A DNA stretch of 17,272 nucleotides from Bacteroidales bacterium UBA4345 (lineage in GTDB: Bacteria; Bacteroidota; Bacteroidia; Bacteroidales; Paludibacteraceae): contig DGTD01000098.1 of assembly GCA_002396385.1 (NCBI GenBank), forward strand, positions 11,739-29,010, read 5' to 3'. The number at the start of each line of letters is the position of its first letter. Within the stretch, counting starts at the first letter, position 1. The notes under the pieces were generated by a model. It worked only from the letters and a program-made list of their open reading frames with translations, had not been told where the DNA came from and did not search any database. Of this stretch, positions 1 through 5,334 are shown one piece after another. The translations under genes and the position numbers were made by a program.

Positions 1-1147
1 CATAGTCCACACGCCGTGGGTCGGCACCAAAGTCATTGATATCACCTATCTGGCTGGCAATGCGCTGGCTGCCCGCATAAACGTGCTTGGTGTAGTGTCC
101 GCCGTTGCTGACCACCAGATACGGACTCACATACGCCACAAACTTCTGCGGCAGCGAGTCACTGGTGAAGGCCTGCCTGGCGTTCACAAACAGCTGCTCA
201 CGGCCGGAGGACAACTTCACAGTGCGTTCTCCGTCCGCGTCGTAGAAATAGTTGCTGACAAACCCGCCCTCGCTTACGGCCAGCAGTCGGTTCTCCTCGT
301 CCCACAGCAGCTCGCGGTTGCCGCCAAGGGTCTGGTTGCCGTTGCCGTCGAAAGCGTAGGTGTAGCGGACGTTGGTCGTATCCACCCGGGCCGAGTCGGA
401 ACGGTACTCTTTAGAGGCCACCTCCGCCAGTTTGAACACGTTCAGGCTGTCGTAGCGGTAGGCGTAGTCGTAGCCGGTCTTCAAGGCACCCTTGAACTGC
501 AGGTTGTGCTGTTCCAGGTCGAGTTTCTTGCGGGTGATGTTGTACACCTCGTCGTAGGCCATGTCGAGGTGGTACTCCGCCGTCTTCTCTCCTGCCTTGA
601 AGAAGCCGTCTGCCCCAACAAGCCTGCTCCACTGGTCGTAGCGGTAGTTGTGGGTCACCTTGCCGCCGATGGTTTTGCCGTTGAGGGCGTTTTGTGCGGC
701 ACCACTGTTAACCAGGCTGGTGATGTTGTCCATCACGTCGTACTGGTAGGCATTGTCGATGATGGCGCCCTGGTATGCCGGCGAAGTGACTGACAAGGCG
801 GCCAGACGGCGCCGCTGGTCGGAGTACGAGTACCTCGTCTCCGTGCCGTTGCCGAGCTTCTGGTATACTTTCTGCTCGTAGGCGTCGTATGCAATACTGT
901 CAATGTAGCGGTATTTGTGCGACTTTTCGCCACTAACCTGTCTGAGCAGTCCGCCACGGTTGTAAAGGTATGAAATTTTTTCCTCATCGGGATACTCCAT
1001 CTCCAGAATTCTGTTCTGGCTGTCGTATTTCCACTTGGTGGTGTAGGTGGTGAGGGTAGTCGGTTCTACTCGCAATGCGTGAAGCGTAAAGAGCCGAAGA
1101 GTAAGTTTGATGAAAAGTTCTACAGGGAACTTAAGAAGTTGAACCAT
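1..1147 (-). CDS. Rhs-repeat protein fragment, 5'-truncated, runs off the left edge
   Basis: The minus-strand frame is open from an ATG at 1147 to base 1 (382 codons, no stop). From about 1070 leftwards it is a clear Rhs/YD-repeat protein: WKYDSQNRILEMEYPDEE, YRYDQWSRLVGADGFF, YDYAYRYDSLNVF, LLWDEENRLLAVSEGG, YFYDADGERTVKLSSG and KHVYAGSQRIASQIGD. The last segments normally sit shortly before the conserved C-terminal core, so the core and any toxin tip should lie left of base 1. The first roughly 25 codons (1147 to about 1070) are leucine-rich, do not resemble Rhs, and are antisense to a better plus-strand reading, so the ATG is probably not the true start. A full-length gene would need far more upstream sequence, so the gene is probably broken near 1060-1080. 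Rhs proteins form hollow shells carrying variable toxin tips. The family call is secure; whether it is still expressed is unknown. Confidence 0.85.
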   Translation of the reverse strand, partial: MVQLLKFPVELFIKLTLRLFTLHALRVEPTTLTTYTTKWKYDSQNRILEMEYPDEEKISYLYNRGGLLRQVSGEKSHKYRYIDSIAYDAYEQKVYQKLGNGTETRYSYSDQRRRLAALSVTSPAYQGAIIDNAYQYDVMDNITSLVNSGAAQNALNGKTIGGKVTHNYRYDQWSRLVGADGFFKAGEKTAEYHLDMAYDEVYNITRKKLDLEQHNLQFKGALKTGYDYAYRYDSLNVFKLAEVASKEYRSDSARVDTTNVRYTYAFDGNGNQTLGGNRELLWDEENRLLAVSEGGFVSNYFYDADGERTVKLSSGREQLFVNARQAFTSDSLPQKFVAYVSPYLVVSNGGHYTKHVYAGSQRIASQIGDINDFGADPRRVDY

Positions 1148-1172
1148 ACGAAGTATTACAAGACCATTGTCT
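1062..1172 (+). pseudogene. 3' remnant of an unidentified plus-strand gene
   Basis: On the plus strand a lysine- and tyrosine-rich reading frame runs from about 1062 to a TAG at 1170-1172, including VKRKEPKSKFDEKF and RELKKLNHTKYYKTIV. It looks like the C-terminal end of a real basic protein because codon use and composition are ordinary, whereas the antisense frame is only leucine-rich filler. It starts abruptly where Rhs similarity on the other strand ends. I do not recognise the family. A transposase or other mobile-element protein end is possible but not shown. It could also be chance coding-like sequence. Confidence 0.35.
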
Positions 1173-1356
1173 AGAAGTATAAGTGTTTTGAATACTATGT
1201 CAATTGACAACGTTCCTCTTCCTCGTTTGGTTCGAAAAAGAGGTTCAAAAAACAGTCTGCATCAGTACATTACTATTAAGCACAGCCACAGCCGACACAA
1301 ATGCCGATAAACTTACACGTGATATCCTATTGTACTTTACTCTTAAAACGGGACTT
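1173..1356. other. Short non-coding spacer left of the immunity genes
   Basis: This 184-base stretch separates the plus-strand remnant from the stop of the second immunity gene. It contains small overlapping plus-strand ORFs starting at 1204 and 1301 without coding character, and a 6-base inverted repeat CCTCTT (1215-1220) / AAGAGG (1238-1243) with a 17-base loop. No terminator with a U-run is evident for the immunity operon. Confidence 0.4.
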
Positions 1357-1953
1357 TTACTCCGACATTTCGCTATCATCATCGACCCAATACTTTGATT
1401 GGGGATTCATCCTTTTTGAAATCGCATATTCTTTGTCTATATCTATGTTTAAGTATCTATCGCCCAATGTATACACCTTTTGCTTGTAACATTCACATAT
1501 TGTTTGAAGGAATAAAGGTATTGAATCGTATATCTTAATCATCTCTTCTGATAATGTGATGGCGGGCTCACAAACATAAATGAAGCCTCTTGTTGGACTT
1601 TCTTTTTTCAAGTCTACTGCCATATAGTCTCCGTCATCCCTAATCACAATGGGTAATTTACCGTCCAGATAATTATCGAACTCCTTATCCTTTGAAAATT
1701 TTTCAAATGCCGACTTTATATCAATAAGGCACCCAAGTGAGCATAACTCGGTATAGTTGCCATTGTATATCGTTTCTTTATTCACCCAACCGTGCCATGA
1801 ATATAGTTCTATAAGTTCCATACAATGGAAAAGTTTGTTCTCGTCCAACAACTTTATTATTTCACTCTTATCCAAAGGTTCTTCAATTTGGTTGTAATAA
1901 GGTTGATTGTTTGCTTCTAGCAACACATCCAACTCTTTCAGAATCTCTTTCAT
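1357..1953 (-). CDS. SUKH (SMI1/KNR4) superfamily immunity protein, copy 2
   Basis: This 198-aa acidic cytoplasmic protein has no signal peptide. It carries the expected SMI1/KNR4 pattern: a helical N-terminus, HGWVNKETIYNGNYTEL followed by GCLIDIKSAFEKF, then the core strand LPIVIRDDGDYMAVDL (around residues 100-115), and a C-terminal helix SIPLFLQTICECYKQKVY. SUKH proteins are immunity proteins that bind and block polymorphic toxins, often nucleases. The gene follows the other SUKH gene by 1 base (TAA, T, ATG), so the two are translationally linked behind the Rhs-nuclease module. It is a diverged paralogue of its neighbour, sharing GWV, NY-E, GCL-D, ECYKQ, KE--IS and NP-S-YW. Which of the two neutralises the adjacent DNase cannot be told from sequence. 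The call to superfamily is good; the exact SUKH subgroup is not assigned. Confidence 0.8.
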   Translation of the reverse strand: MKEILKELDVLLEANNQPYYNQIEEPLDKSEIIKLLDENKLFHCMELIELYSWHGWVNKETIYNGNYTELCSLGCLIDIKSAFEKFSKDKEFDNYLDGKLPIVIRDDGDYMAVDLKKESPTRGFIYVCEPAITLSEEMIKIYDSIPLFLQTICECYKQKVYTLGDRYLNIDIDKEYAISKRMNPQSKYWVDDDSEMSE

Positions 1954-1954
1954 A

Positions 1955-2539
1955 TTATTTCCAATAAACAGATTTTGGATTTAATTCTCTTGAAATATTT
2001 CTTTCTTTTTCACTGTCAATATCTAAAAGTCTTCCATTCAGTTTGTAAGCCCCTTGTTTATAGCATTCGTCAACTGTTTGAATAAATGTCTTGACTGAAT
2101 CGTAGATTGTTATAAGTACACTATTATCAGACGTTTCAAACAAGAAATCACCCATTGGACATGCGAACAATTTTCCGTATGATTCACCTTTTTCATCTAA
2201 ATCTACGACAACAAATGCACCGTCTTTGTTGGTAATAAATGGCATTTTTTTAAACAAGTACTTTTCTTTTTTTTTCAAATAATACAGACTTGTAGCATCA
2301 GAAAAATCGAGCAGACATCCGAAAGAAGAAAATTCAACGTAATTTTCGTTCATTAGTTTTGAACCATGTACCCAACCAGTGTTTTCATATAATGCTATAT
2401 ATTCATCGTTTTTTCCCAATTTATCAAAATCAAGAATTTGTTCTATTTTACTCCTTTTTAAAGGCTTTTCCAATTCACATAAAATGGGGTGCTTGATAGC
2501 GGAAAGAGTTTCTTTTAAACCTAATAAAATTGTATCCAT
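1955..2539 (-). CDS. SUKH (SMI1/KNR4) superfamily immunity protein, copy 1
   Basis: This 194-aa cytoplasmic protein is the first immunity gene after the Rhs-NucA toxin module; its ATG lies 3 bases after the toxin stop. It shows the SUKH pattern: ENTGWVHGSKLMNENYVEF, SSFGCLLDFSDA, MPFITNKDGAFVVVDL (core strand with the acidic turn), then IYDSVKTFIQTVDECYKQGAY in the C-terminal helix, and the shared tail ISRELNPKSVYW. By position it is the most likely cognate immunity protein of the DNase tip encoded just upstream, because in Rhs-CT loci the cognate immunity gene directly follows the toxin. The DNA is AT-rich like the toxin tip and unlike the Rhs core, as expected for a tip-plus-immunity cassette acquired as a unit. 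The family call is firm; the partner assignment is inference. Confidence 0.8.
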   Translation of the reverse strand: MDTILLGLKETLSAIKHPILCELEKPLKRSKIEQILDFDKLGKNDEYIALYENTGWVHGSKLMNENYVEFSSFGCLLDFSDATSLYYLKKKEKYLFKKMPFITNKDGAFVVVDLDEKGESYGKLFACPMGDFLFETSDNSVLITIYDSVKTFIQTVDECYKQGAYKLNGRLLDIDSEKERNISRELNPKSVYWK

Positions 2540-2542
2540 AAT

Positions 2543-3520
2543 TTATCTTACTATTAATCTGGGTATTATACTTATTGCTTCAGAGAAAAAGATAAAAGCA
2601 CCTAATGTTACTCCTGTATATCCTGTTTCTTCTGAGTACCTGTCTATAAACGTTTTTCTATTATCATTCTTTTGGAACGGAAACGGAATTACGTCAGTTT
2701 GTGGTGATGTTTCTTTCTTTTTATCTTTGTCAGGCACTAAAATTACCATAAATTTATCTCCTGTTTTCATTTTATACTTTTTTACTTGACTACCAATGTA
2801 ACCGCCATGTGATTTGTTTTCAGATTCAGGTACACTTAATGTTGATGGTATCAAAGTCTCTGTCCCTGCAAAATCACACTCCTCAAAAGGATTGACTGTT
2901 GCTACTGAAGCACCACGACCACCCTCTTTTGTACACGCATATGGGTATTCGTCAATATTCCAATTCTCCTTTGGCGTAATTCCACTCGATTTTTTAGCAT
3001 CTTGGCGTCTTTTGGCTCTTGCTTTTGGATTTGCATCATAAGTTAGTATATTAGGATGTCCCATTTTTAAACCATTCTCATGGTTTTCGTAGACTTTAGG
3101 CCATCTTTTTTCTTCTATATATAATGGAACAATTTGTGGTTCTTCTTCATCATTTCCGTCAGGATCAATCAACTTGACAGGATTGGACAAGCAATAGTTA
3201 TAGGGGGAGACGCCTTTATGGTCCTCCCACATTTTGTCCACACTCAACCATCCACACAACAAAGGCTCTAAATACCTCGCTCCATAATAATACAGCCCCG
3301 TCTCCTCATCCAACTCCTTGGCATTGAAAAGATATGGAGAAGCCCAGTTGCCATTGCGTTCTTCCACAAACACTTCACCGTAAGGAATATACACCACATT
3401 CTGGGTGATACGGCCGTCGGCATCGGTGACCATGCTGGTGCTGCCAAGGTGGTCGGGATGGTAGAAGTAGAGGGCTGGCGCAGTGTCGGTTGCAGACTGG
3501 GCGCCCAAGTCAGTAAACAA
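2543..3520 (-). CDS. Orphan Rhs C-terminal module with NucA/NucB-type DNase toxin tip
   Basis: The frame encodes about 325 aa. Residues 15-122 are the end of the Rhs core: YFYHPDHLGSTSMVTDADG, FNAKELDEETGLYYYGARY, SPYNYCLSNPVKLIDPDG. The DPDG at 119-122 marks the usual core/tip boundary. The tip matches the deoxyribonuclease NucA/NucB pattern: GHPNILTYDANPKARAKRR (154-172), DEYPYACTKEGGRGASV (190-206), then ESENKSHGGYIGSQ (232-245) and KTGDKFMVILV (252-262). D190/E191 and E234 are the acidic positions expected in the active site. About 20 extra residues separate the two motifs. The tail (about 303-325) is hydrophobic. The only start is TTG at 3520, preceded in frame by a TAG 18 bases upstream; the first in-frame ATG would be at residue 30. 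There is no signal peptide and no Rhs repeats, so this is a displaced C-terminal module rather than a full Rhs toxin. Two SUKH immunity genes follow directly. Confidence 0.85.
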   Translation of the reverse strand: MFTDLGAQSATDTAPALYFYHPDHLGSTSMVTDADGRITQNVVYIPYGEVFVEERNGNWASPYLFNAKELDEETGLYYYGARYLEPLLCGWLSVDKMWEDHKGVSPYNYCLSNPVKLIDPDGNDEEEPQIVPLYIEEKRWPKVYENHENGLKMGHPNILTYDANPKARAKRRQDAKKSSGITPKENWNIDEYPYACTKEGGRGASVATVNPFEECDFAGTETLIPSTLSVPESENKSHGGYIGSQVKKYKMKTGDKFMVILVPDKDKKKETSPQTDVIPFPFQKNDNRKTFIDRYSEETGYTGVTLGAFIFFSEAISIIPRLIVR

Positions 3521-3650
3521 CTGGTTTGTAACACCCTATAAAATTCCCTGTGAAGATTAGAAGGAGGAGTTACTGGTCTATGCAGAAGATATGTAATAGC
3601 TCCGTATTATCTTTCTTTCCATAAAAGCATTTTTTTGGTTTATGTGCATG

Positions 3651-3658
3651 CAAAGATA
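3651..3658 (-). promoter_or_regulatory. Bacteroidota -7 promoter element, leftward
   Basis: Read on the minus strand this is TATCTTTG followed by CA, a perfect match to the Bacteroidota -7 consensus TAnnTTTG. It would start leftward transcription roughly 125 bases before the TTG at 3520 and so could drive the orphan Rhs-NucA/SUKH genes. No good -33 TTTG is seen at the right distance; only a weak TTGG (plus strand CCAA, 3682-3685) lies 23 bases away. The element is therefore incomplete. Confidence 0.4.
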
Positions 3659-3708
3659 TAAAGATTCAAAGATTTCACACCCCAAGGAACGAATAATTAT
3701 CACCATTA

Positions 3709-3718
3709 TAAGTTAGTT
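3709..3718 (+). repeat. 10-base direct repeat, copy 1
   Basis: TAAGTTAGTT occurs here and again at 5185-5194, bracketing the tyrosine recombinase gene. It could be a core-site remnant of integration, but ten AT-rich bases can match by chance between two non-coding stretches of this size. Confidence 0.25.
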
Positions 3719-3819
3719 TGCAATAAACTTTGCTCGAAAGACACAACAACCCGACCTGATAGACATTGCTACCAAGCGTTTTTTACGTAACAATTTGACA
3801 GACTGCCTAAATCAACACA

Positions 3820-4938
3820 CTATTGTATGAGCAGTTGTTCCAACGTTTTAATTCTTGGGCCGGCTTTGTTCGCGTCTACCAAGCTTTTTTCCAACTGTTG
3901 CCAGACTTCGTCATCAATCAGCGACAATAGGACATTAAGGAGAGTCCAAGATTTTTTTTCGACCGGATATGGCGAACAGTTTTTCTGACTTTCAACACAC
4001 TGCAACCCGTTTGACAAAGTTTTGTCAGTAGTGCTGTTTACTGCCTGTCGCAGTGTTTCTTTGTCGATGTTGGCATAGTACTTCTCGCAGGTCCTTATAC
4101 TCGCGTGGCCCAGCAGTTTCGACACGGTGTATATGCTTACGTTCTTGCGGAGCAGGCGGCAGGCAAAACTGTGGCGGGCAACATGTGTGTGTGCCTTATC
4201 ACGCGCAATACCCAACTTTTTGAACCATATTTTCAGGTGGCGGTTCAGTTTGTCGGTATTGTGGCGTAGGTTGGGGAACAGCGCTTCGCCGTCGGGATAC
4301 TCATGCTCTATTTTGTCTATAAGTAGTCTCAAGTCGTTGGTTATAGGAATAACAACGGTCCTTTTCACCTTCTGTTGTTCTATTTCTATGAACTCCTTGC
4401 CGTCGATATCGGACTTCCGCAATCGGCACACGTCGCCAATACGCAGTCCGGTAAGCAGTTGGAACTGGAAGGCTAGGCTGACGTACCTGATGGCATAGTC
4501 GCTGCGAATCACCTTCTCGATTTCCCCATCGGTCAGATATACGCCCTCTTTAAATCTGTCTTTAAGGTGCGGACTATGTTGTACAACAGCGGCAGGAACA
4601 AGTTTTTCTTCTGCAGCCATCCTCAGAACGGTTGTCACCTTACTTAAGGCAAGGTTGGCGGTTGAACTTTTTATCGGTCCCGGCCTTCTCTGGTTCGCAT
4701 TGTGCGAGGACAGCCAGACGCAGAAGTCGTCGACCAACCCCTTTGAAACTTTGTTTATTTTTATTCCCTGTTTGTTTACGGATTTTAGGAACATGTCTAG
4801 TTTGGCATAAGCGTTATTCCAGTTTTTCACGGTGTTAAAAGCTAGTTTTTCTGACACTTTCCGTTTTTGTTCAACGAAAAGGAAAAAGTCTAGGAATGTA
4901 GGGATTTTAGTGCGTTCTCTTGTTCTCATATCTTTCAA
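3820..4938 (-). CDS. Tyrosine recombinase / site-specific integrase
   Basis: This 372-aa DNA-breaking and rejoining enzyme has an N-terminal SAM-like core-binding domain (about residues 12-112, including FNTVKNWNNAYAKLDMF) and a C-terminal catalytic domain (about 130-295). The catalytic set is complete: R166 in TGLRIGD, a beta-hairpin lysine around 190-192 in QQKVKRTVVIPI, H252 and R255 in HVARHSFA, H278 in LGHASIRT, and nucleophile Y287 in CEKYYANI, nine residues after H278 as in XerC/D. An extra C-terminal tail of about 80 residues follows the active tyrosine. Bacteroidota enzymes of this type act as integrases of mobile elements or as invertases that switch or shuffle surface genes. Here it sits alone, with no excision or transfer genes, pointing away from the secreted-protein operon and towards the toxin cassette. 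Family and activity look sound; the substrate sites are unknown. Confidence 0.92.
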   Translation of the reverse strand: MKDMRTRERTKIPTFLDFFLFVEQKRKVSEKLAFNTVKNWNNAYAKLDMFLKSVNKQGIKINKVSKGLVDDFCVWLSSHNANQRRPGPIKSSTANLALSKVTTVLRMAAEEKLVPAAVVQHSPHLKDRFKEGVYLTDGEIEKVIRSDYAIRYVSLAFQFQLLTGLRIGDVCRLRKSDIDGKEFIEIEQQKVKRTVVIPITNDLRLLIDKIEHEYPDGEALFPNLRHNTDKLNRHLKIWFKKLGIARDKAHTHVARHSFACRLLRKNVSIYTVSKLLGHASIRTCEKYYANIDKETLRQAVNSTTDKTLSNGLQCVESQKNCSPYPVEKKSWTLLNVLLSLIDDEVWQQLEKSLVDANKAGPRIKTLEQLLIQ

Positions 4939-4971
4939 CCATTAATGCAATGAACAAAGGATGTCCGGAAG

Positions 4972-4988
4972 ATGGATATAACATCCAT
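4972..4988. promoter_or_regulatory. Palindrome upstream of the recombinase gene
   Basis: ATGGAT (4972-4977), a 5-base spacer ATAAC, then ATCCAT (4983-4988) form a 17-base inverted repeat beginning 34 bases upstream of the recombinase start codon. It overlaps a second inverted repeat, GGATGT (4959-4964) / ACATCC (4981-4986). It could be an operator or a recombinase-binding site. Function is inferred from position only. Confidence 0.3.
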
Positions 4989-5079
4989 TTCCTGCCACCC
5001 TGAAACTTCTATATCCGCCTAATCCCTTTCGAAATAATCGCGGGAAAATAGGCGTACAGAAAAAAGGATTGCAATATTA

Positions 5080-5111
5080 TTTGTCTATCAAATGATATAT
5101 TAGTAATTTTG
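5080..5111 (+). promoter_or_regulatory. Bacteroidota sigma-ABfr-type promoter for the secreted-protein operon
   Basis: TTTG at 5080-5083, a 20-base spacer, and TAATTTTG at 5104-5111 match the Bacteroidota housekeeping consensus (TTTG, 19-21 bases, TAnnTTTG) exactly. Transcription should start a few bases after 5111, giving a leader of about 215 nt before the ATG at 5335. No other convincing promoter is seen within the four-gene run downstream, so this probably drives all of it. Confidence 0.75.
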
Positions 5112-5184
5112 CCGAGCGAATAGGTTGATACAATTATCGACTACACCTTAAACATTGCGTTACTAATGTGTTGCTGTTTAAATT

Positions 5185-5194
5185 TAAGTTAGTT
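5185..5194 (+). repeat. 10-base direct repeat, copy 2
   Basis: This is the second copy of TAAGTTAGTT (first at 3709-3718), lying in the operon leader downstream of the promoter. If recombination joined the two copies it would remove the recombinase gene and the promoter together. May be chance. Confidence 0.25.
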
Positions 5195-5334
5195 ATACAT
5201 TGGAATTTAACAAGATAGAGATGAATTGGGCCGCAAGTTGAAAAAACGGACGCCCAAAACACCAGCAGAGGGTCATTGATACATGTCATTTATGGTATCA
5301 TGACGCCTTAAAAAAGGATACTAGATATTTTGAG

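Larger units (their letters stand above)
3541..3819. other. Non-coding region between recombinase and orphan Rhs module
   Basis: These 279 AT-rich bases hold no credible gene. They contain a minus-strand -7-like element (CAAAGATA on the plus strand at 3651-3658), a 23-codon minus-strand ORF at 3578-3649 beginning MHINQKNAF, and one copy of a 10-base direct repeat (TAAGTTAGTT at 3709-3718) whose other copy lies at 5185-5194 across the recombinase gene. No rho-independent terminator is visible after the recombinase stop at 3820. Confidence 0.4.
4939..5334. other. Divergent intergenic region with promoter and long leader
   Basis: These 396 bases separate the minus-strand recombinase from the plus-strand operon. 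They hold a palindrome 34 bases upstream of the recombinase start, the strong plus-strand promoter at 5080-5111, and a leader of roughly 215 nt. The leader contains a 6-base stem TTGGGC (5226-5231) / GCCCAA (5252-5257), a second 6-base stem TGATAC (5277-5282) / GTATCA (5295-5300), and two tiny ORFs: MCCCLNLS at 5166-5192 and MNWAAS at 5221-5241. An A-rich tract followed by GGA (about 5310-5318) precedes the ATG at 5335. Confidence 0.5.

Noticed and set aside
83..793. Long valine-rich plus-strand ORF of 236 codons
   Set aside because: It is antisense to a clear Rhs-repeat reading on the minus strand and has no recognisable domain.
1215..1243. Inverted repeat CCTCTT/AAGAGG as terminator or insertion-sequence end
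   Set aside because: The stem is only 6 bases with a 17-base loop and no U-run, and no partner terminal repeat was found.
1204..1489. Two overlapping short plus-strand ORFs of 64 and 62 codons
   Set aside because: They partly overlap the immunity gene in antisense and show no coding character or family resemblance.
2379..2789. 136-codon plus-strand ORF with hydrophobic stretches
   Set aside because: It is antisense to the immunity gene and DNase tip; hydrophobic runs come from complementing lysine-rich codons.
3498..3507. Perfect 10-base palindrome TGGGCGCCCA
   Set aside because: It falls within the orphan Rhs coding frame (GAQ codons) and is not repeated elsewhere as a site; most likely incidental.
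3758..5090. 9-base inverted repeat TGATAGACA (3758-3766) / TGTCTATCA (5082-5090) around the recombinase
   Set aside because: Nine-base matches are expected by chance between two AT-rich non-coding regions of this size, and the flanks do not extend the match.
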